From contig OY729432.1 of assembly GCA_963422385.1 (NCBI GenBank), positions 3,410,001 through 3,474,000 of the forward strand: 64,000 nt of DNA, in the 5' to 3' direction. The notes beneath the pieces were generated by a model, which saw nothing but the letters and a program-made list of their open reading frames with translations, ran no database searches and was not told the origin of the DNA. Source of the stretch: JAJDTQ01 sp963422385. Its GTDB lineage: Bacteria; Desulfobacterota; Binatia; UBA9968; JAJDTQ01. Shown piece by piece: positions 44,542 through 52,558 of this stretch; positions within the stretch are counted from its first letter, which is position 1, and every line of letters begins with the position of its first letter. Both the position numbers and the translations under genes were made by a program.

Positions 44542-45266
44542 TTGCGACTGCTGCTTGCGTGGCTGGTGCACCTTTACACGGCCCTCGGGGCGGCGGTGGC
44601 GGTGTTCACCCTGGCGTTGGTGGCCGAGGGTCGTTATCGCGAGGCCTTGGCTCTCATGGGGCTGGCGCTGCTCCTGGACGCGACCGACGGGACCTTTGCA
44701 CGGGCGGCAAGAGTGAAAGAGCTGATCCCGGGGGTGGACGGCGCCCGCCTGGACGACATCGTCGACTACCTCAACTATGTCCTGGTTCCGTGCTTTCTGC
44801 TGTTTCATGCGGAGCGGCTGCCTGCCGGTCACGGGTGGTGGCTCGTGTGCCTTCCGTTGTTGGCAAGCGCCTACGGCTTCTCGCAGACCAATGCCAAGAC
44901 CCCTGATCACTACTTCCTCGGTTTCCCTTCGTACTGGAACGTCGTGGCCTTCTACTGCTTCGTGCTGGACTTGAGCCCCTGGTTCAACGGAGTTCTGATC
45001 ATCGCGTTGTCGGTGATGGTATTCGTACCCATCCGGTACCTTTTCCGAGCCGCAGCACCGTCCTCCAGGGTCTCACCATCGCCCTGGGAGCGATTTGGGG
45101 AGCGCTCTGCTTTGTCGTGGTGTACTACCTGCCCGAGCCGCCTTATGGTTTGGCCTCGGCCTCGTTGTTCTTTCCCGCTTACTACCTGGTGCTGTCGTTC
45201 TGGTCGCACCTGTGGCACCGCCCCTGGTGTCGTGTCCGGGGAAGCAGGAATCTGTTCGTCCCGTAG
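44542..45266 (+). pseudogene. pcs: Phosphatidylcholine synthase with a one-base frameshift
   Basis: The first frame (TTG at 44542 to about 45045) encodes a CDP-alcohol phosphotransferase-like membrane protein. It has LLLDATDGTFARAARVKE and LDDIVDYLNYVLVP, the D-x2-D-G...A-R...D-x3-D pattern, and FPSYWNVVAFYCFVLDL, as in bacterial Pcs (CDP-diacylglycerol-choline O-phosphatidyltransferase). After FVPIRYLF the continuing frame becomes unrelated. The +2 frame instead gives SRSTVLQGLTIALGAIWG and more membrane sequence to the TAG at 45264. One missing T in the TTTT run near 45043 explains this. Combined length, about 240 residues, is normal. The start is uncertain, with no clear ribosome binding site. 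It may be a true disruption or a sequencing error. Confidence 0.78.
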
Positions 45267-45292
45267 GTCGGGTTACCCGGACAGGCTCCTAA
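45224..45292. repeat. Variant repeat element between Pcs and thioesterase genes
   Basis: The left end CTGG-TGTCGTGTCCGG matches the element family. The right end CCGGACAGGCTC-CTAA carries a different motif, which also flanks other copies (39135, 19966). The left CTGG lies exactly where a CTAG would stop the Pcs reading frame (45225-45227). The right CTAA contains the TAG stop of the minus-strand thioesterase. Confidence 0.55.
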
Positions 45293-45768
45293 CGGGTCGG
45301 CTCCACGGACTCGTCGCGGTGGATCCGGATGGCGAGCACGTCGGCTTCGGCGCACACTTGCTGCTCACAGCTCAGGGTACATCGCAGAAGGGTCTTCCGC
45401 CCCTCCAGCTTGCGGATGGATGCGCGCAGTTCCAGGGGTTTTCCCAGCGGCGTCGGCCGTCGGTAGTTGATGTTCATGTTGGCGGTGACGAAGAAGACCC
45501 GCGGCGCGCTGCCGATGGGCCGCCGTTCGTCCTGGTACGCCCGGGCGATGGCGAGGTTGAGACTGTGACAGTCGATCAGGGTCGCGATGACGCCGCCGTT
45601 CACCACCTCACGCGTGCCGCCGGAGTGGTGTGCCCGTGCGGTCCAGGTGCAGACGGCGTCCGCGCCGTCCCAGCGGCTCTTGACCTGGAGTCCACGATCG
45701 TTGGCGGGACCGCAACCATAGCACAGGGTGGTCGCGCCCTGATCCTGAAAGGACTGCTCCTCGTTCAT
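45289..45768 (-). CDS. PaaI-type hotdog thioesterase
   Basis: The 159-residue protein has the acyl-CoA thioesterase hotdog pattern: CYGCGPANDRGLQVKSRW near the N-terminus, then EVVNGGVIATLIDCHSLNLA, which holds the catalytic helix region. NINYRRPTPLGKPLELRA follows. Such enzymes hydrolyse acyl- or aryl-CoA. The ATG at 45768 follows GGGGGCAAG. It is downstream of the FAH-family and GloB genes on the same strand, with 34 bases to the FAH stop. Confidence 0.87.
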   Translation of the reverse strand: MNEEQSFQDQGATTLCYGCGPANDRGLQVKSRWDGADAVCTWTARAHHSGGTREVVNGGVIATLIDCHSLNLAIARAYQDERRPIGSAPRVFFVTANMNINYRRPTPLGKPLELRASIRKLEGRKTLLRCTLSCEQQVCAEADVLAIRIHRDESVEPTR

Positions 45769-45802
45769 ACGCTTGCCCCCGTCCGTGGCCACGGCCCTGC
45801 CG

Positions 45803-46669
45803 CTAGCCGGCGCGGGCTACTCCCAGCCGAAGCTGCCCTATCCCGTCGATCTCCGCCACCAGCTCGTCGCCCGCAGCCAGTTGTTTCTGGAAGGCAGGAG
45901 CGTCCGGGTTGCCGCTGGCGATGAGGTCACCGGGCATGAGAGTTCCCACATCCGACAGGTAGCTCACCAGACGGGCCACCTTGTTGATCATGCCGCCGGT
46001 GCTGGCCGACTGCCGCAAATCGTCGTTCACCCAAAGGCGCATATCCAGCGCCTGCGGGTCGGGTATCTCGTCGCGTGTGACGATCCAGGGACCCACCGGT
46101 GCGAAGGTGTCGAAGCCTTTGCGTACGCAACGGGTACCCATGAGGTTCCTTCCCGAGCCGTATCCTCGAGCGGTGACGTCGAGGATGATGCTGTAACCGA
46201 ACACGGCGTCCATGGCCTCTTCCACCGACAGGCCCCGGCTCTCCCTGCCGATGACGACGCACAGTTCCAGCTCGGGGAAGACGGTTTCGGCGTTGGGCGG
46301 GATGATGATGTCTTCCCCCGGGCCGATGACGGCGGACGGCGGCTTGAGGAAGATATGCTCGAGCAGCTCGTCCGGCGGGGTTTCCCGGGCCTCGCCCCGC
46401 CCACCGGTGCTGGCCAGGTTCTTGCTCCCGCGCTTGTAGTTACCGGCCGCGCCCCAGATCTTCGAGGGTGCCGGTACCGGGGCCGCCAGCTGAGCGGCGT
46501 CGAGGCTTGCCGGGGTCCTCTCCGAGATCACCCGACCGATGGCCTTGCGGTTCGCTTCGCAGGATGCCGCCAGATCGATCATGGAATCGCAGACACCGTC
46601 CAGAAGGACCATCCTGTCGTCTTCCGTGATCGCGGCCACGGTGCCGTTCTTCAAAGTCGCAAACCGCAT
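45803..46669 (-). CDS. Fumarylacetoacetate hydrolase family protein
   Basis: The 288-residue protein matches the FAH family: KIWGAAGNYKRGS, IFLKPPSAVIGPGEDIIIPP, the metal ligands in ELELCVVIGRESR, then GYSIILDVTARGY and GDLIASGNPDAP. Members hydrolyse or decarboxylate oxo acids (fumarylpyruvate, acylpyruvate, oxaloacetate). ACGGAGGT precedes the ATG. It lies between GloB and the thioesterase on one strand. Confidence 0.9.
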   Translation of the reverse strand: MRFATLKNGTVAAITEDDRMVLLDGVCDSMIDLAASCEANRKAIGRVISERTPASLDAAQLAAPVPAPSKIWGAAGNYKRGSKNLASTGGRGEARETPPDELLEHIFLKPPSAVIGPGEDIIIPPNAETVFPELELCVVIGRESRGLSVEEAMDAVFGYSIILDVTARGYGSGRNLMGTRCVRKGFDTFAPVGPWIVTRDEIPDPQALDMRLWVNDDLRQSASTGGMINKVARLVSYLSDVGTLMPGDLIASGNPDAPAFQKQLAAGDELVAEIDGIGQLRLGVARAG

Positions 46670-46756
46670 CGAGTACCTCCGTACCTGTATCTCGTGTCGC
46701 AGACCGGCGAGATGCCCGCGCCGACGCGAGGGTCCCGGGACGGGCGGATCTTGAAA

Positions 46757-46788
46757 CCGGGAGCGGGGGCCAGTGTCCTCGCTCCCGG
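46757..46788 (-). terminator. Hairpin downstream of gloB
   Basis: CCGGGAGCG (46757-46765) pairs exactly with CGCTCCCGG (46780-46788) around a 14-base loop. It lies between the GloB stop and the FAH start on the minus strand, without a T-run. It may terminate or attenuate read-through. Confidence 0.45.
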
Positions 46789-46818
46789 GAAGGGTGGTGC
46801 AAGGGCCAGGACCGGCTC

Positions 46819-47589
46819 CTAATAGGCGTCCTTGAGCTCCCGGACCTTGGCGAACACCGAGACCGGGTCCGTCCCCAGACCCGGAAAGCGCTTGGAAAGG
46901 CCGGCCTGGATCTCTCCGCTCTCCCATCGGAGAAACGGATTGGTCTCGAGCTCGTCCCCGAGGCGGGACGGCACCGTGAACCGATCCCTGGCCCTGAGCT
47001 CCCGGACCTGGTCCAGCCTCCTGCGGATCTTCTCGTTGTTGGGCTCCACGGTCAGTGCGAACCGGAGGTTCTTCTCGGTGTACTCGTGGCCGCAGTATAC
47101 CAGCGTGTCGCCGGACAGGCGCCGCAGCTTCCCGAGGGAGGCGGTCATCTGCTCGGGGGTCCCCTCGAAGACCCGGCCGCATCCGCCGGCGAACAAGGCG
47201 TCGCCGCTGAAGAGCTTGCCGGGGAACACGAAGGCGATGTGGCCGCGGGTATGACCGGGGATGAACAGAACCTTCCCGCGCTCCTCTCCCACCTGGACCT
47301 CGTCTCCCTCCACGAGAGGATGCGTGATGCCCGGGATGCGTTCTTCATCCACCCTGGCGCCGAATACCTCAAGCTCCGGCTCCTGCCGCAGCAGGTACTC
47401 GTTCCCGCCGGTGTGATCCCGGTGGTGGTGGGTGTTGAGGATGGCGGTGAGATCGACGCCCTCCTCCCGCACCCGGCGCCACACCGACTCTCCCTCGGAG
47501 GGGTCCACGATGCCGGCCTTGTTGGTCTTCTCGCAGATCACAAGGTAGCCGTAATTGTCCTTCAGCAAGGGTATCTGAACGATTCTCAT
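46819..47589 (-). CDS. gloB: Hydroxyacylglutathione hydrolase (glyoxalase II)
   Basis: The 256-residue MBL-fold enzyme has THHHRDHTGG (residues 53-62), the two-metal HxHxDH motif. IPGHTRGHIAFVF, FSGDALFAGGCGRVFEG and YCGHEYTEKNLRFA are all glyoxalase II landmarks. It hydrolyses S-lactoylglutathione to lactate and glutathione. The length is the family norm. The stop TAG is followed by GAGCCGGTCC, close to a motif found next to the repeat elements. Confidence 0.93.
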   Translation of the reverse strand: MRIVQIPLLKDNYGYLVICEKTNKAGIVDPSEGESVWRRVREEGVDLTAILNTHHHRDHTGGNEYLLRQEPELEVFGARVDEERIPGITHPLVEGDEVQVGEERGKVLFIPGHTRGHIAFVFPGKLFSGDALFAGGCGRVFEGTPEQMTASLGKLRRLSGDTLVYCGHEYTEKNLRFALTVEPNNEKIRRRLDQVRELRARDRFTVPSRLGDELETNPFLRWESGEIQAGLSKRFPGLGTDPVSVFAKVRELKDAY

Positions 47590-47708
47590 GACGCCTGTTA
47601 TACCAAAACTCGCGCGGGCAGGCCACAGACTTCACGGACCGATGAATGCGCGGCATGGCGCCCGTCGAGCCGATTGACCTGTGCCCCCGGTTTGCATACC
47701 CTGGAGCC

Positions 47709-48881
47709 ATGCTGAAGGCTGGAGTCGGACAGTCGTCACAATCGGATACTCCCGCCGCCGTCGAGGCGGCGGCGGGGAAGGCCATGGAAGGACTGCCGGA
47801 TGGAAACGCCGATCTGGTGTTGCTCTACGCCACCGTTGACCACGCCGGCGCCCTGGAGCAGGAGCTGCCCGCGCTTCATCGATTCACCGGCACCCGCAAC
47901 TCCGTCGGGTGCAGCGGCCTGGGAATCCTGACCGACGACGGCGAGATCGAGGGAGAGTCCGGCGTAGCCGTGATGGCGCTGGTCTCCGACACGGTCAGGG
48001 CGCACCCTTTCGTCCGCGACGCCCTCAAGGGGAATGATGACGCGGCGGGACAGGACATCGCCGATGCCGTGGGACCGGACCCGTCTTCTCTGACGGTGTT
48101 GCTGGCCGACGGTTACAAGAGCCGCCCCGACGCCATGCTGGACGGCCTGTCCCGGGCGGGACATTCCGGCCCCGTGGTGGGTGCGGCGGCGTCGGAAAAC
48201 GGCAGTCACGGAAAGACCTACCAGTTCTACAAGGACCGGGTGACCAGCAACAGCGTCGTTGGGTTCTCCCTCTCGGGCGCCTTCGAGGCGGCGATCGGCA
48301 TCACCCAGGGCTGCCAGCCCGTGGGGGAGCCCATGGTCATCACCAAAGCCCACGAGAATCTCATCTTCGAGCTCGACGGCCGCCCGGCATTCGAGGTGTT
48401 CGTCGACCTTGTCGGGAAACCGTTCCAGCAGGACCTTCGCCGGGCGCTGGCCTTCGTTTTCGTGGGGCTGCCTCCGGACCCACGGCAAACGGAGATCGAG
48501 CCCGGTCAGTATCTCGTTCGCAACATCATCGGCGTGGATGCGCAAAGAGGCATTCTCGCCGTGGCCCAACCGGTGGAAGCCGGGCAGCCGCTGATCTTCG
48601 CGCTCCGGGACGGGCAGCGGGCGCGGGAGGATCTGCAACAGATGCTGGAGCGCCAGATTGCGCGCCTGGAAGGCAAGACGCCGCGAATGGGTCTTTACTT
48701 CAATTGCTGCGCCCGCGGCAGCGGCCTTTACGGCGTTCCCGGGATCGATACGGCCTACATCAAGCAGGCGCTGGGTGACGTTCCGATCATCGGCTTCTTC
48801 GGCAACTACGAGCTCGGCCCCCTGGCCGGGGCCAACCACATCCTCACCTACACCGGGGTTCTGGCACTGGTCAGCGAGTGA
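47709..48881 (+). CDS. FIST-domain sensory protein
   Basis: The 390-residue protein has FIST_N (about 30-210, with SVGCSGLGILTDDGEIEG and VVGAAASENGSHG) and FIST_C (about 225-370, with LYFNCCARGSGLYG and IIGFFGNYELGPLAG). FIST domains are proposed small-ligand sensors in signalling proteins, yet no output domain (HAMP, kinase, GGDEF) is fused or adjacent here. The ATG is at 47709. It diverges from gloB. Confidence 0.88.
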   Translation: MLKAGVGQSSQSDTPAAVEAAAGKAMEGLPDGNADLVLLYATVDHAGALEQELPALHRFTGTRNSVGCSGLGILTDDGEIEGESGVAVMALVSDTVRAHPFVRDALKGNDDAAGQDIADAVGPDPSSLTVLLADGYKSRPDAMLDGLSRAGHSGPVVGAAASENGSHGKTYQFYKDRVTSNSVVGFSLSGAFEAAIGITQGCQPVGEPMVITKAHENLIFELDGRPAFEVFVDLVGKPFQQDLRRALAFVFVGLPPDPRQTEIEPGQYLVRNIIGVDAQRGILAVAQPVEAGQPLIFALRDGQRAREDLQQMLERQIARLEGKTPRMGLYFNCCARGSGLYGVPGIDTAYIKQALGDVPIIGFFGNYELGPLAGANHILTYTGVLALVSE

Positions 48882-48904
48882 GCGGCCGGTCCCACCGCCC
48901 CTGG

Positions 48905-48924
48905 ATTCCCGCTTCCGCGGGAAT
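48905..48924. repeat. REP-like hairpin between convergent genes
   Basis: ATTCCCGC (48905-48912) pairs with GCGGGAAT (48917-48924) around TTCC. The context resembles the widespread proteobacterial REP sequence that begins CTGGATTCCCGC. It lies between convergent FIST and VWA genes and could act as a bidirectional terminator. Confidence 0.6.
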
Positions 48925-48993
48925 GGCGGATCGGGGCGTCGGCGCCTGCTTTCACACCGATGTCCGTTTCGATGAAAGGAACGTCGCCGTGTG

Positions 48994-50817
48994 TCAGCGC
49001 CGCAGGCGTTTCCGCTTGTTGGCGAGGTAATCCACGACGATATAGTTCCCGATCTCGTCGGGGGAGGTGTAGAAGACGCGGCCGGTGTTCATCCGGGTGA
49101 GCCGGTCCACGAAGCCCATGCGATAATAGTCCATCCCCAGCATGAAGGTGTTGATGCGGATGCCGCTCCGGGTGCAGCGTCGGACCTCCCTGAGGGTCTC
49201 CCGGACGATCCTCTCGTGGAGCAGGGCCGAGCCCCAGCCGCTGTGAAGCCTGCCGCCCCGATCGACGTTGCACGCGGTCGGTTCACCATCGGTGACAAGG
49301 ATAATCTGACGGTTCGTAGCTCTATTGTTTCCAAGAAGTTGCCGTGAAAACCTCAATGCTTCCTTGATATCGGTGCCATGCTCCATGAAGTAGGTGATGG
49401 CGACGATGGAGGGGAGGTCTTCGGTGCGGATGACCTTGGCGTTGGAGCGGAAGGCCACCAGGTGGAGGACGTCTTGGGGAAACTTGGTCTCGATGAGCCG
49501 GTTGAGCGCCAGCGCCACCTTCTTGCCGGCGTGCAGGGCGTCGTTCATCAGCATGGAATAGCTGACGTCGATGAGCAGCACGGTCTCGGTGTCGGTGGAG
49601 AACTCGTGCTGATACACCTGAAAATCCCGTGGCTCGATCCGGACGGGTACCCCGGCCCTCCCCTCTTCCAGCGGCCGCATGAGGGTCTTGCGGACATCGA
49701 TGTTGAGGGGGTTGCCGTACTCGTAGGGCCGGGTGTCTTCCAGCCGCATGCCCTGGTTGCCGGTCTTGGCGCTGGCGTGCTGGCCCCAGCGGTTCTTGTT
49801 CATGAGCTGGAAAATCTCTTTCAGGGCCTTGTCGCCGAGCTGTCGCATGCCCTTGGGACTGAGCCTCAGGCCGTTTCCGGTACGTATCAGGTAACCCGCG
49901 TCCACCATCATCTGCTCGACGCCCTGGAGGTACTTGATCTGCTCGTATGCTTCCTCGCCCAGCAGCTCGCGCATGGCCTCCAGATCGAGGTCGGACACGT
50001 CGCCGAGTCCTCGCCGCCCCCAACGCAGGAACTGCTCCAGGTTTCGCAGCTCCCCCAGCACCTGTCCGGCATCCCCCATGCCCATGCGCTGGCTTCCCTG
50101 AAAAGGGTACTGGTTCATCAGTTGCTCGAGTTGCTCCATCCGGGCCATGGCGTCACTCAGGCGCTGAAGTTCCTGCCGGCCCAACGAATCGAGGTTCTCC
50201 AGAAGATTGTCGAGATCCTCCACCGCGGCATCGAGCATGTCAGGCAGGTTCTGAAGGAAATCGTCGTCGTCCAGCAGGCGGTTCAGACGCTCCAGCATCC
50301 GAGAAAGATTCGGCGCGCCCGGCCCCGTCAGGTTCTGCGGCTGTTGCATGGAGCGTTGATCGATCTGCTCGCCAAGGCGCTCTTTGAGCTGTTGGTATCG
50401 CTCCTGGGCCTGGCGCATCTTCTCGGCCAGCTCGTTCATGTTCCGTGCATACTTGCCGGACAGCCGTTCCATGAAGTTGCGCATCTTGTCGTGATACGCC
50501 TCCATCTTTTCAGCCAGCTCGTTCAGTTTCCGGCTCAGGGCCTCGCTTTCTTCGGGAGACAGCTTGAAAGAGTCGGGTGAATACTTGTTGAGGAGATCCT
50601 GTTTCTGTTCTTCCGCCTGCTGGAGCAGGTTCCGCAGCCCCTGCACCGAGCGCATGCCGTCGTCGGACTCGAAACCGCGGCGCATCAGGCTCCGTAGCGC
50701 GCGGCGCACGCCTTCCTCTTCGAGAAAGGTATCCGACAACTGCTTGAGGAGGTCGTTGGCGGTGGGGAATCTGACCTCCTGGGAGCCGTCCCAAGGCGTG
50801 TATCGATGGATCCTCAT
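48994..50817 (-). CDS. VWA-domain protein with long coiled-coil N-terminal region
   Basis: The 607-residue protein has a long, Glu/Gln/Leu/Met-rich helical region (about 30-300) likely to form coiled coils. A C-terminal von Willebrand A domain starts near Asp417 in DVSYSMLMND, an intact MIDAS DxSxS motif, with HGTDIKEAL and LVTDGEPT following. Bacterial VWA proteins of this type normally act with a MoxR-family AAA+ ATPase as chaperone pairs; no such ATPase is encoded in the window. The ATG at 50817 was chosen because the conserved MRIHRYTPWDG starts there. It diverges from a ferredoxin gene. Confidence 0.87.
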   Translation of the reverse strand: MRIHRYTPWDGSQEVRFPTANDLLKQLSDTFLEEEGVRRALRSLMRRGFESDDGMRSVQGLRNLLQQAEEQKQDLLNKYSPDSFKLSPEESEALSRKLNELAEKMEAYHDKMRNFMERLSGKYARNMNELAEKMRQAQERYQQLKERLGEQIDQRSMQQPQNLTGPGAPNLSRMLERLNRLLDDDDFLQNLPDMLDAAVEDLDNLLENLDSLGRQELQRLSDAMARMEQLEQLMNQYPFQGSQRMGMGDAGQVLGELRNLEQFLRWGRRGLGDVSDLDLEAMRELLGEEAYEQIKYLQGVEQMMVDAGYLIRTGNGLRLSPKGMRQLGDKALKEIFQLMNKNRWGQHASAKTGNQGMRLEDTRPYEYGNPLNIDVRKTLMRPLEEGRAGVPVRIEPRDFQVYQHEFSTDTETVLLIDVSYSMLMNDALHAGKKVALALNRLIETKFPQDVLHLVAFRSNAKVIRTEDLPSIVAITYFMEHGTDIKEALRFSRQLLGNNRATNRQIILVTDGEPTACNVDRGGRLHSGWGSALLHERIVRETLREVRRCTRSGIRINTFMLGMDYYRMGFVDRLTRMNTGRVFYTSPDEIGNYIVVDYLANKRKRLRR

Positions 50818-50946
50818 GCAGCGTCCACTATATCGCAGGCGCTTCCGGCACTGCAATAGCGGAAATCGGCTCCGGCGGGGGCCGGTGGAATGGCGCTGCC
50901 GACTCGGTTATAGAAGGAAGTGTCATCACCGTATCCCGGAGGGAAC

Positions 50947-51162
50947 ATGAAGGTTACTGTCGATAACACGAAGTGCGACGGCCACGAGAAATGCGTTCAG
51001 GCCGCTTCCAAGGTCTTCAGGATGAACGAGCGGTTCATCGCCGAAGTCGCCGACCCCGATGGCGACACCCCGGAAAAGATCGTCCTGGCTGCCCGAATTT
51101 GCCCCACCAAGGCCATCACGGTGGAAGACGACGACGGCAGGACGCTGTTTCCCGAGTCGTAG
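50947..51162 (+). CDS. Small [3Fe-4S]-type ferredoxin
   Basis: The 71-residue protein has CDGHEKC and a later ICPTKAI, giving the three-cysteine pattern (C-x5-C ... C-P) of P450-type [3Fe-4S] ferredoxins, where the fourth cysteine is replaced by His. It would carry single electrons to an oxygenase. No cytochrome P450 gene is in the window. CGGAGGG precedes the ATG. Confidence 0.88.
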   Translation: MKVTVDNTKCDGHEKCVQAASKVFRMNERFIAEVADPDGDTPEKIVLAARICPTKAITVEDDDGRTLFPES

Positions 51163-51246
51163 CGCGCCGCTCCCGCCGCCTTCCCCGGGGCCTCTCACGG
51201 GTATGCTTCCCGGGAGCCGTCCCCGAAGCGACACGGCGCGGATCCT

Positions 51247-52479
51247 TCACTCGAACACGACGCTGGCAAAGCTGCAGATGGAGCCGATGGGGTCCATCTC
51301 GCCATGGTCATGGGCCACCACCCGCCCTCGTTCCGCCTGCATCGACTTGAGCATCGTGTAGATGGGCGAGAAGCCGCAGATCCGGCGGCGGTCCTGCTCT
51401 TGCGCGAGGTGGCCGCGGAACCCTTCCGCGTTCATCTCCTCCACGTGGCGCAGCATCTCTCGGTCGGAGTGTTTCACGGCCTCCAGCTCTTCCCCGTCGA
51501 AACCGCCGACATCGCCGTAACGCGGCCCGACGTGGGCCAGGTCGGCGCTGGCGATGAGGCAGACGCGGCGGCCGTCCTCGGCGATGGCCGTTCGTAGTGC
51601 TTCGGTGAATCGCTCGATGGAATCGCCGTCAGCCCCGCATCCGGGCGCCGCGTACGAAAAGGAGCACAGCACCGGCACGATGGGCGTGCCGTTGCCGAAA
51701 AGCTGCTGAATGAACAGCACCTGAAACTCGATGGTGTGCTCGGAACGGTGAGCCAACTCGTCCGCGAACAGTTCTCCGCCATGGAACGCGCGCAGACGGG
51801 ATATGAACCCGGCCTCCACCGGCACTTCCCCCAGCGGCGTGGCAAAGCGCTTGCAGGTCAAGGCATAAGGGTTCCGCACTCCGCCGTGCCCGGTTCCCAG
51901 GATGACAAAGAGCTCCGGCGGCTCCGTCTCCGCCAGCTCCTTGTAGGCCCAGGCGTAGGCGTGGCCCCCCAGACGCAGGTCGATGTGCGGCACGACGATG
52001 CCGGGTATCCGCCGTTTCGGATCCCGCCGACCCGGCAACCCCGGTCCCTCGGGCGGGACGAACAACTGCCCCAGGCCCTCCTTCAGCACGGCCGGGTTCT
52101 CGTCATAGCTGACGCCCGCGTGAAAGGGCTCGCGCACCGACGCATCGTGAAAGGACGTCGCCAGGCGCTGGAAATGGCGATTGAAGTTGTCGCCGGCCAG
52201 AAAGTAGCCCTCGTCCAGCACTTCGCACAACTGCTCCAGTAGCTGGAGCGGAAACTCGACCTTGTATTTCTCCCGGTACGCGGTCCGGATCTCCGGCAGC
52301 GTCCGTGTGCCGTCGAAGAACTGCAGCGCGCAGGCCGCCTCCACACGGAGATGCAGAACCTTGTCGCTGAAGTGCTGGGGGTCGCGGATGCCGAAAGCCT
52401 GCCTCCCCTGCTCCCCGGGCACCGGGAAAACGTCGATATATCGAAGGCGCGGGCGCATGGAAGGGTTTTCGTCACTCAT
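51247..52479 (-). CDS. PqqD-like domain fused to MEMO/AmmeMemoRadiSam B protein
   Basis: The 410-residue protein has two parts. Residues from about 140 to the end match the MEMO1/AmmeMemoRadiSam B family: GIVVPHIDLRLGG, ELFVILGTGH, SEHTIEFQVLFIQQLFG and LIASADLAHVGPRYG, holding candidate metal-binding His residues. The first 120 residues resemble a PqqD-like winged-helix domain (HFSDKVLHLRVEAACALQFF, DGTRTLPEI, LDEGYFL). The usual AmmeMemoRadiSam A and radical-SAM partners are not encoded here. It diverges from the P1 peptidase gene. Confidence 0.82.
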   Translation of the reverse strand: MSDENPSMRPRLRYIDVFPVPGEQGRQAFGIRDPQHFSDKVLHLRVEAACALQFFDGTRTLPEIRTAYREKYKVEFPLQLLEQLCEVLDEGYFLAGDNFNRHFQRLATSFHDASVREPFHAGVSYDENPAVLKEGLGQLFVPPEGPGLPGRRDPKRRIPGIVVPHIDLRLGGHAYAWAYKELAETEPPELFVILGTGHGGVRNPYALTCKRFATPLGEVPVEAGFISRLRAFHGGELFADELAHRSEHTIEFQVLFIQQLFGNGTPIVPVLCSFSYAAPGCGADGDSIERFTEALRTAIAEDGRRVCLIASADLAHVGPRYGDVGGFDGEELEAVKHSDREMLRHVEEMNAEGFRGHLAQEQDRRRICGFSPIYTMLKSMQAERGRVVAHDHGEMDPIGSICSFASVVFE

Positions 52480-52558
52480 GGGAACAGGCTATAGCTTGGT
52501 AGGGAGGAATGCCAGCAGGTCGGCCACCCGACCGCCTGGCCGAAATCACGCCGGAGAA

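Noticed and set aside
44542..45924. A single 460-codon protein on the plus strand
   Set aside because: After about residue 167 the sequence is antisense to the thioesterase and has no family pattern; the true continuation of the Pcs protein is in another frame.
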